Below are positions 30,769-36,252 of a stretch of 36,252 nucleotides of DNA, one piece after another. A program made the translations under genes and the position numbers. The notes below the pieces were generated by a model that saw only the letters and a list, made by a program, of their open reading frames with translations, ran no database searches and had not been told where the DNA came from. Source of the DNA: Actinomadura roseirufa (GTDB taxonomy: Bacteria > Actinomycetota > Actinomycetes > Streptosporangiales > Streptosporangiaceae); NCBI RefSeq assembly GCF_900659635.1, contig NZ_CAACVB010000060.1:1-36252 (forward strand), written 5' to 3'. The stretch's first letter is position 1. Each line of letters starts with the position of its first letter.

Positions 30769-31908
30769 TCAGCCGGGCTGGCCTTGGTGCATGCGCTTGA
30801 TCCAGTCCGGCAGTTTCGATTCCAGGGAGGCGTTCGTCCACTCGGCGGACCGGACGACCTCGAAGAACTGCCGGGTCCCCGCGCCGAGGGCGGCGTTCTC
30901 GGTACCGGGCTTGATGATCACGCCCTGGCTCGCGGTGAGCCGGCCGGTCGCCCGGTCGATGAACAGCTGCCATTCCACGGTGCCCTGGCCGGGGTCGGTC
31001 CGGCGCATCGCGACGGCCGGTCCGGTCCGTCCGGCCGCGTCCGTCGCGGTCACGACGCTGACGCCCTTGAGGCTCGCCAGCAGCCGGTACATGGCGATGC
31101 GCACGGGGTCGTCGACGGGCCTGTCGACGAGGAGGTCCGAGGCGCTGGTGAACAGGAACAGGTCGGGGTCGCTCAGCCGCTTGTGGTCGAACTTCGTGGC
31201 GTAGTTGAGGATCCACGCGCGGAGCTTCGAGGGGTCGGCGGGCAGGCGTCGCGCGTCCTCGACACCGAAGTCCAGTGCGGCGCCCTCCCGCTTGACGGGG
31301 CCCCGCCGGGCCTCGCCCGGGGGCTCGGCGAGTTCCCAGACGGGACGCGGGTCACGCCGCCGGGCGGCACGGTCGGCGGGCCCCACCGGGTCGGCGTGCC
31401 AGTCCTCCCGCTGGTCGTTCCACTCCTCGCTCGTTATGGGTACGTCGTGCTTGGGGCCCGTCTTGTACAGTGATTGCCCCTTGCTCGCAAAGGTGAACAC
31501 GTTCTGGGACATCTGGACCCGGTAGCGGTTATCTGGGGGGCCCACCTGCACGGTGGAGCCCACCTGGTCGTGGACGTACCAGAACTGCCCCTCGGTCAGG
31601 TGCTTGGCCTTGGCGTCGGCGGCGGCGAGCAGGAAGTCGGCGGCGGGGCCGCCGTAGCCCGCGAGCGGCTCCGGGTGGTAGAGCGGGCGCGTCCGCCAGG
31701 CGTTGTAGCCGCCGCCGGAGGCGCCGAGCACGACCGCCGCCGCGCCGAAGGCCAGCACGGCCCTGCGGGACGGGACGCGCCGCCGCGATCGACGCCGGGC
31801 CGGTGCGATGGCCTCGGCCAGCAGCCGATGGCGCGCCGCGGCCTTCTTTTCCGCCGACGGGGCGCGCTCGGGGGTGAGGTGGTCGGCCACCTTGGTCAGC
31901 TCATCCAC
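30769..31908 (-). CDS. CU044_5270-type membrane-anchored protein, putative sigma-factor partner
   Basis: A 379-residue protein with a cytoplasmic N-terminus (MDELTKVADHLTPERAPS), an Arg-rich stretch, one membrane helix (about 49-67, AVLAFGAAAVVLGASGGGYN) and an extracytoplasmic domain. The layout matches the CU044_5270 family encoded right after ECF sigma genes in actinomycetes. Its GTG overlaps the sigma stop by eight bases, so the two are translationally coupled. It could sequester the sigma factor through the short N-terminal region, but there is no zinc-binding anti-sigma HxxxCxxC motif. Role is inferred from position. Confidence 0.78.
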   Translation of the reverse strand: MDELTKVADHLTPERAPSAEKKAAARHRLLAEAIAPARRRSRRRVPSRRAVLAFGAAAVVLGASGGGYNAWRTRPLYHPEPLAGYGGPAADFLLAAADAKAKHLTEGQFWYVHDQVGSTVQVGPPDNRYRVQMSQNVFTFASKGQSLYKTGPKHDVPITSEEWNDQREDWHADPVGPADRAARRRDPRPVWELAEPPGEARRGPVKREGAALDFGVEDARRLPADPSKLRAWILNYATKFDHKRLSDPDLFLFTSASDLLVDRPVDDPVRIAMYRLLASLKGVSVVTATDAAGRTGPAVAMRRTDPGQGTVEWQLFIDRATGRLTASQGVIIKPGTENAALGAGTRQFFEVVRSAEWTNASLESKLPDWIKRMHQGQPG

Positions 31909-32488
31909 GGTCGTGCTCCATGTCGTCGGTGGGGTCGGTGCCGAGGGCCGCGCGGACGGTGCGGCGGGCCCGGCTCAGGCGGGAGCAGACGGTCCCGTAG
32001 CGGACGCCGAGGGCCGCGGCGACCTCGGGGTAGCTGAGGTCGCCGAGCGCGACCAGCAGCAGCACGTCCCGGTCGCCCGGCGACAGCGCGGCCAGCGCGG
32101 GGCCGAGCCCGGCGTCCGCGGCGGCGACCGCCGCGGTCACCCGGTCGGCGTGGCCCTCGTGCGCGGCGGGCTCGTCGAGCCGCGCCGTCGCGCGGTAGCG
32201 GCGCACCTCCTCGCGGCGGTGCCGGCCCACCAGCCGCGTGGCGATGCCGTAGAGCCAGCCGCGGGCCGAGCCGCGCGCCGCGTCGAACCCGGCGCGCTTG
32301 CGGAAGGCGACGAGGAACGTCTCCGCCGCGATGTCGTCGGCGGCGTCCGCGCCGAGCCTGCGGTCGACGTAGCGGTGGACGTCGTCGTAGTGGCGGTCGA
32401 AGATCTCGGCGAACCGCTCGGGCTCGCGGAGGGACGCGGCGATCACCTCGGCGTCGTCGGCGGCGAGGGCCGAGGCCGTGTGGGTCAC
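31901..32488 (-). CDS. ECF-type RNA polymerase sigma factor
   Basis: A 195-residue two-domain sigma factor. Region 2 has FDRHYDDVHRYVDRRLGADA-type sequence and DDIAAETFLVAFRKR with the core-binding pattern. A linker and region 4 follow, the latter with LSPGDRDVLLLVALGDLSY and the helix-turn-helix VAAALGVRYGTVCSRLSRAR. It directs RNA polymerase to specific promoters, probably under control of the membrane partner encoded downstream. I prefer GTG 32488; a longer frame begins at GTG 32554 with a poorly placed ribosome site, so the start is uncertain. Confidence 0.88.
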   Translation of the reverse strand: MTHTASALAADDAEVIAASLREPERFAEIFDRHYDDVHRYVDRRLGADAADDIAAETFLVAFRKRAGFDAARGSARGWLYGIATRLVGRHRREEVRRYRATARLDEPAAHEGHADRVTAAVAAADAGLGPALAALSPGDRDVLLLVALGDLSYPEVAAALGVRYGTVCSRLSRARRTVRAALGTDPTDDMEHDRG

Positions 32489-32596
32489 CGGTGGACCCGC
32501 CCCGCGCGGGGAACGGTCATGGGTCGCCTTCCTGAAGGCGTGGAGAACGGTCACGCCTCTACTCGCCCGCAGGCCGGTGAACCCTTCTCGGCGCCC

Positions 32597-32935
32597 TCAG
32601 CCGAGGTGGGCGGCGGCGACGCGCTTCGGGACGACCATGCGCCAGGCGTCCACCACCAGCTCGGTCATCTCGGCCTCGTCGAGCGCGGCCGTCCACGCCT
32701 GCACCCAGTTGAACCGCAGGTCGGACTCGCCCGGAAGGTGGAACTTCGCGGGCTCGGAGGCGACCAGGCCGGCGCGCTCCTCCTTGGGGAACGCGAACCC
32801 GAGGACGGTCTCGTCGCGGGAGAACGCGGCGTAGACGATCGCGCCGACGCGGAACTTGACCCGGTCGCGGATCAGGTGCTCGGACGTGCGCGGCAGCGCG
32901 AGCGCCACCCGCCGCACCTGGTCAACAGTGATCAC
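32597..32935 (-). CDS. MmcQ/YjbR family protein
   Basis: A 112-residue protein of the MmcQ/YjbR family, a small fold with a DNA-binding-like double-wing architecture and no well-defined role. It starts ITVDQVRRVALALPRTSEH and includes VGAIVYAAF, LGFAFPKEERAGL, a PGESDLRFNWVQ block and the C-terminal helix VVDAWRMVVPKRV. GTG 32935 has GGAGGA five bases upstream. The much longer open frame in the same register is the antisense shadow of the protease gene. It is the gene before the ECF sigma factor on the same strand. Confidence 0.87.
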   Translation of the reverse strand: MITVDQVRRVALALPRTSEHLIRDRVKFRVGAIVYAAFSRDETVLGFAFPKEERAGLVASEPAKFHLPGESDLRFNWVQAWTAALDEAEMTELVVDAWRMVVPKRVAAAHLG

Positions 32936-33025
32936 GTGTCCTCCTCCGGCCGTGTCCGCCGGAAACATCGTCCCAGCTCTTGACGATCTTGTTACATTGC
33001 CAGACGGATCGACGAGGGGACGCGT

Positions 33026-33361
33026 GTGAACGAGCTGGTGCGCTGGACGACCGAGCACGGCACGGTGGTCGTGGAGTCCGACGACCGCGAACCGGGCATG
33101 GACTCGGTGTCGGTGGGCGACGGCATCGTCCGCGAGGCCGGCGTCCGGTTCGAGGAGGCGCTGCTCGGCGTCCGGGAGGCCGCCGAGGCCGCGCTCGGCA
33201 TGCTGCGCGGCGGGGCCCTCGCGCCGGACGCGCTGGAGATGGAGTTCGGCGTGAAGCTCAACGCCGCCGCCGGAGCGGTCATCGCCAAGACCTCGCTGGA
33301 GGGGCACCTGAAGGTCAAGATGACCTGGGGCACGGCGGGGGCCCCGGCCGAGGAGGAGTAA
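33026..33361 (+). CDS. Trypsin-co-occurring domain protein (Trypco1/CU044_2847 type)
   Basis: A 111-residue soluble protein. The C-terminal block ALEMEFGVKLNAAAGAVIAK followed by a KVKMTW strand is the mark of Trypco1 (CU044_2847) proteins, encoded next to trypsin-like proteases in actinobacterial conflict-type operons. It probably binds or is processed by the protease encoded seven bases downstream, but this is not shown. GTG 33026 has GAGGGGA upstream. It is the first gene of the operon that continues to the right edge. Confidence 0.82.
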   Translation: MNELVRWTTEHGTVVVESDDREPGMDSVSVGDGIVREAGVRFEEALLGVREAAEAALGMLRGGALAPDALEMEFGVKLNAAAGAVIAKTSLEGHLKVKMTWGTAGAPAEEE

Positions 33362-33367
33362 CCGCGG

Positions 33368-35035
33368 GTGGAGGAGTGGCAATGGCGCGCGTGGGTCGGC
33401 GGCCCGGCCGGCGGCAAGCGCGGCGCCGCGTTCCTGGTCACCCCGACACGGCTGCTGACCTGCGCGCACACCGTCCAGGGGATGGCCGAGGCACGGGTCG
33501 GTTTCCCCGGGCTGCTGGAGGACCTGCCCGCCAGGGTCGTCCCGTGCGGGAGCTGGGCCGCCGGTGAACCCGGTGACGTGGCGGTGCTGGAGCTGGCCGA
33601 GCCCGTCCCCTACGCTCCGGCGCGGCTCGCGGGGCCGGACGAGTTGTGGGACCGCACGTCCGGGGGCCGCGCCTTCGGCGTGTGCGGGTTCCCGCGGCGT
33701 CCCGACCGCAACGAGCGGTACGCGACGGTGACGACCAGCCCGCACCGGCGGACGCGGCAGGAGTGGTGGGAGCTGAAGACCGCGCCGGGCGACTGGCTGG
33801 AGGAGGGCTACAGCGGGTCCGCGGTGTACGACACCGACACCGGCGAGGTCATCGGCATGGTCACCAACGCCGAGCTGCGCGCCGGGGACCGCGCGGACCT
33901 CGGCTGGATGATCCCGGTCGGCCGGATCCGGCTGTACTGGGAGGAACTGGACGACCTGCTGCCGCTGGGCTGGCTCACCCCGGCCGCGCGCCGGGAGCTG
34001 CGCCTGCTGCTGGCGGGGGTCCGGTTCACCGAGCCGCTGGCCGCGGAGCTGGACGCGGTCACCGGCCGCCGCCGCGCCGAGGGCTTCCGGTCCGCCTGGG
34101 ACTCGGTGCGCCACCTCGCCGAGGGGTGGCCGCCCGGGAGGCTGCCCGGCTACCTCTCCGCGCTCGGCCGGCACCTGCCCGGCGACGCCCGGGACGCGCT
34201 CGCCGGCTGGTCGCGCCGGCACCTGGCGCCCGCCGCGCCCGCGCCCGCCGCCGCCGAGCCGGCCTCGATCATCGTCCGGCTGGAGCGCGTCACGTTCGAC
34301 AACGCCTTCGACGTGACGGTGCACACCTGGCTGGACGGCGTCGAGGGCCCCTCGCAGCGGACCGAGCGCGTCCCGGAGCGCCGGGTCCGCGACGCCGTCG
34401 AGACGGGCGTGGCGCGGGCGCTGCCCGCCGTCCTCGGCCGCGACTGGATGATCGAGTTCGCGGTCCCGGTGACCTGGCTCAGCAAGCCGTTCGAGGAGTG
34501 GCACCTGGACCGCGCCAACCGGATCCCGATGCGCCGGTACCCGGTCGTCGTGCGCGACGTGGAGCGGCTCCGTCCCGACTCGGTGCGGCGCGACCAGGCC
34601 CGGCAGCGGTGGCGGCTGCTGCACGAGCGGGGCCGCAGCGACCCGCAGCGGATCGACTGCGGCGCGCCCCGCCGGGGCACGGCCTTCCAGGACTGGCTGG
34701 AGGCCAACGACGACTTCTGCGTCCTGGTGTACGGCGCGCGGCCGGTCAGGAGCTGGCTCACCGCCGCGCTCAACAACGGCGTGCCGGTCATGCTGTGGCC
34801 TCGGACCGCCTGCGACGGCGCCACGCACGACGACTGCCGCGGCCACCGCGTCCTCACCGAACTGGCCGCCGCGGTGGAACGCGCGCATCCCGGCGAGCTT
34901 CCCCGGGTCGCGCTGGCGCTGCGCAAGAAGTCCCTCACCGCGCCCAAGGACCGGCCGCACTGCGGCCGCGACCTCACGCTTCTCTGGGACGATCCGTCCC
35001 GCCTGCCCGACCCCCCGCTCGCCATGGAGGTTTAG
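33368..35035 (+). CDS. Trypsin-like serine protease with VMAP-type C-terminal region
   Basis: A 555-residue cytoplasmic protein (no signal peptide). The N-terminal trypsin-like domain (1-190) has the full triad: His34 in TCAHTV, Asp70 in GDVAVLEL, and Ser149 in GYSGSAV. The middle region (about 200-300) is helical (LLAGVRFTEPLAAELDAV, LAEGWPPGRLPGYLSALG). The C-terminal region (about 300-555, SIIVRLERVTFDNAFDVTVH, EFAVPVTWLSKPFEEWHLD) fits the vWA-MoxR-associated protein (VMAP) C-terminal type. In the predicted ternary systems such proteins act as protease effectors controlled by the MoxR ATPase and vWA partner. GTG 33368 follows the Trypco1 stop by six bases. Confidence 0.85.
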   Translation: MEEWQWRAWVGGPAGGKRGAAFLVTPTRLLTCAHTVQGMAEARVGFPGLLEDLPARVVPCGSWAAGEPGDVAVLELAEPVPYAPARLAGPDELWDRTSGGRAFGVCGFPRRPDRNERYATVTTSPHRRTRQEWWELKTAPGDWLEEGYSGSAVYDTDTGEVIGMVTNAELRAGDRADLGWMIPVGRIRLYWEELDDLLPLGWLTPAARRELRLLLAGVRFTEPLAAELDAVTGRRRAEGFRSAWDSVRHLAEGWPPGRLPGYLSALGRHLPGDARDALAGWSRRHLAPAAPAPAAAEPASIIVRLERVTFDNAFDVTVHTWLDGVEGPSQRTERVPERRVRDAVETGVARALPAVLGRDWMIEFAVPVTWLSKPFEEWHLDRANRIPMRRYPVVVRDVERLRPDSVRRDQARQRWRLLHERGRSDPQRIDCGAPRRGTAFQDWLEANDDFCVLVYGARPVRSWLTAALNNGVPVMLWPRTACDGATHDDCRGHRVLTELAAAVERAHPGELPRVALALRKKSLTAPKDRPHCGRDLTLLWDDPSRLPDPPLAMEV

Positions 35036-36004
35036 GTGACCGACTGGCTGCTCTACACGGGCACCCGCCTACCGCACGACGGCATCGACCGGTTGCCCCC
35101 GCCGCCGCCGTGGCGCGCGTTCAAGGGCGGCCCCGTCCTGGCGCCCCCGGAGGGCGGTTCCGGCAACGACCACCAGGCGACGACGTACCGCCCGTCCGAC
35201 GACGCCGTGCAGCAGGTCAACGCCGCCCTGTACCTGCGCCGCCCGCTGCTGGTCACGGGCCCGCCCGGCACGGGAAAGTCCACGCTCGCCTACGCCGTCG
35301 CGCACGAGCTCGGCCTCGGGCCCGTCCTGCACTGGCCCATCACCAGCAGGACGACGCTGCGCGACGGCCTCTACCAGTACGACCCGCTGACCCGCCTGTA
35401 CGCGGCGGGCCGGGACGACGACCGCGCCACCGAGGACATCGGCCGCTACCTGCGGCTCGGCCCGCTCGGTACCGCCCTGCTCCCCCACGAACGGCCCCGG
35501 GTGCTGCTCGTCGACGAGATCGACAAGAGCGACATCGACCTGCCCAACGACCTGCTCACGATCTTCGAGAAGGGCGCCTACGAGATCCCCGAGCTGACCC
35601 GCCGCGCCGACCCGTCCGCCGAGGTCATGACGGCCGACGGCCCGGCCGGGCGGGTCACCGTCACCGAGGGGACCGTCGTGTGCCGCGCGTTCCCGCTGGT
35701 GGTGATGACCAGCAACGGCGAGCGCGAGTTCCCGCCCGCGTTCCTGCGCCGCTGCGTCACCGTCGAGCTGCGCCAGCCCGCGGACGAGGACGAGCTCGCC
35801 GCGATCGTCCGCGAGCATCTGGGGCCGCTCGCCGAGCGCAGCGGCGACCTCGTCCGCCGCTTCCTCGACCGGTCCGCGGCCGGGGCGCTGGCGACCGATC
35901 AGCTCCTCAACGCCGTCTACCTGTGCCGCCACGCCGACGCCGCGGACCGCCTGGAGCTGGCCGACCGGATCATGTCGCGGCTGACCGCGCCCGTCGACGA
36001 GTGA
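35036..36004 (+). CDS. MoxR-type AAA+ ATPase
   Basis: A 322-residue AAA+ ATPase. Walker A GPPGTGKST is at 75-83, Walker B VLLVDEID at 156-163, sensor 1 in VVMTSNGEREFP, and the arginine-finger-type motif in AFLRRC. The N-terminal 60 residues (DWLLYTGTRLPHDGIDRLP, PPPWRAFKGG) are typical of MoxR proteins found with SAV_2336/VMAP genes. It probably remodels or licenses the protease and vWA partners in an ATP-dependent way. GTG 35036 directly follows the protease TAG, with GGAGG inside the end of the protease gene, so translation is coupled. Confidence 0.88.
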   Translation: MTDWLLYTGTRLPHDGIDRLPPPPPWRAFKGGPVLAPPEGGSGNDHQATTYRPSDDAVQQVNAALYLRRPLLVTGPPGTGKSTLAYAVAHELGLGPVLHWPITSRTTLRDGLYQYDPLTRLYAAGRDDDRATEDIGRYLRLGPLGTALLPHERPRVLLVDEIDKSDIDLPNDLLTIFEKGAYEIPELTRRADPSAEVMTADGPAGRVTVTEGTVVCRAFPLVVMTSNGEREFPPAFLRRCVTVELRQPADEDELAAIVREHLGPLAERSGDLVRRFLDRSAAGALATDQLLNAVYLCRHADAADRLELADRIMSRLTAPVDE

Positions 36005-36010
36005 CCCCTA

Positions 36011-36052
36011 ATGATTGAGCTGCGATGAATGAGCTTCGATGAGTGAGCTCGA
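36011..36052 (+). repeat. 14-bp tandem triplication of a start-codon region
   Basis: Three units start at 36011, 36025 and 36039, each with the core ATGANTGAGCT. Units 1 and 2 encode MIELR-stop and MNELR-stop, and each TGA overlaps the next ATG as ATGA. Unit 3 is the start of the SAV_2336-type gene. Confidence 0.8.
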
Positions 36053-36252
36053 CCGGTTCCGGGAGGCGGTCGCCGCCGCCGGGCCGCCGGACGCGCAGCC
36101 CGACGCGCTGGAGCTGTGCGAGATGCTCTGGCTCGCCTGCCATCTCCAGCCCGCCGGCGAGGACGCCGCCGAGCCCACGGCGCCCAGGCGGCCGCCGCCC
36201 GCGACCGTCGAGACCGGGACGGCGCCGCCGCCCGCCGAGCCCGTCCCGCCGC
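36039..36252 (+). CDS. SAV_2336 N-terminal domain-type protein (partial, cut by right edge)
   Basis: The first 71 codons of a protein starting MSELDRFREAVAAAGP, then DALELCEMLWLACHLQPAGE. This agrees with the SAV_2336 N-terminal domain, which is usually fused to a large vWA-type or other region and encoded beside MoxR ATPases. A Pro/Ala-rich linker follows (APRRPPPATVETG) before the window ends, so the effector or vWA part is not visible. The ATG at 36039 is the third of three tandem start-like codons. It is the fourth gene of the Trypco1-protease-MoxR operon. Confidence 0.72.
   Translation, partial: MSELDRFREAVAAAGPPDAQPDALELCEMLWLACHLQPAGEDAAEPTAPRRPPPATVETGTAPPPAEPVPP

Noticed and set aside
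28811..31216. 801-codon minus-strand frame opposite the glycosyltransferase-like gene
   Set aside because: Arg/Pro/His-rich translation without domain, antisense to a convincing membrane protein and crossing a strong terminator.
32597..34960. 787-codon minus-strand frame across the protease gene
   Set aside because: Only its last 112 codons (MmcQ/YjbR) show family features; the rest is the antisense shadow of the protease, with Arg/Gly/Pro/Val-rich low-complexity translation.

Overview
The window is very GC-rich (third codon positions almost all G/C), with frequent GTG starts, actinobacterial lipoproteins, an F420-type luciferase-like oxidoreductase, a seven-iron ferredoxin beside dapC, and a vWA-MoxR/SAV_2336-type cluster. 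This points to a filamentous actinomycete chromosome. An Actinomadura-like member of the Streptosporangiales is my best guess, but that is inference from gene content only.

Layout. 1-3.2 kb (-): end of a sugar-type ABC importer operon (lipoprotein binding protein, then ATPase) and an acyl-CoA dehydrogenase with a palindrome in its 5' region. 3.5-4.9 kb (+): a secreted calcineurin-like phosphoesterase. 5.2-6.3 kb (+): a protein-L-isoaspartate-methyltransferase-like gene interrupted by one in-frame TGA inside its SAM-binding motif. 6.3-13.6 kb: the most unusual part, ten copies of a small secreted four-cysteine protein that I assign to DUF4360. Eight are head-to-tail on the minus strand (six full-length, one multiply broken, one with a C-terminal deletion and frameshift). 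Two more lie divergently on the plus strand behind a ~550 bp intergenic region. This stretch is visibly lower in GC than the flanks.

13.6-17.3 kb (-): a compact polyamine-aminopropyltransferase cluster with four DUF-type partners (DUF4178, DUF2617, DUF4247, DUF350, then the synthase). 17.4-19.4 kb: dapC and fdxA separated by two strong hairpins, plus a stand-alone SH3-like domain gene. 19.4-25.6 kb: polysaccharide deacetylase lipoprotein, small hypothetical, methyltransferase, a reduced cysteinyl-tRNA-synthetase-like protein, and two alpha/beta hydrolases. 25.6-27.4 kb (-): LLM oxidoreductase and quinone oxidoreductase, translationally coupled. 27.6-30.7 kb (+): two secreted hypotheticals and a multi-spanning glycosyltransferase-like protein ending at a 19-bp-stem terminator. 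30.8-32.9 kb (-): MmcQ/YjbR protein, ECF sigma factor, and a CU044_5270-type membrane-anchored partner.

33.0 kb to the edge (+): a Trypco1 protein, a trypsin-like protease with a VMAP-type C-terminal region, a MoxR-type AAA+ ATPase, and the start of a SAV_2336-N-type protein. Together these look like the NTP-dependent conflict systems predicted in actinomycetes. The last gene is preceded by a 14-bp tandem triplication that makes two five-codon mini-ORFs, each overlapping the next start codon.

The two places I would look at first are the DUF4360 birth-and-death array and the conflict-system operon with its repeated start region.
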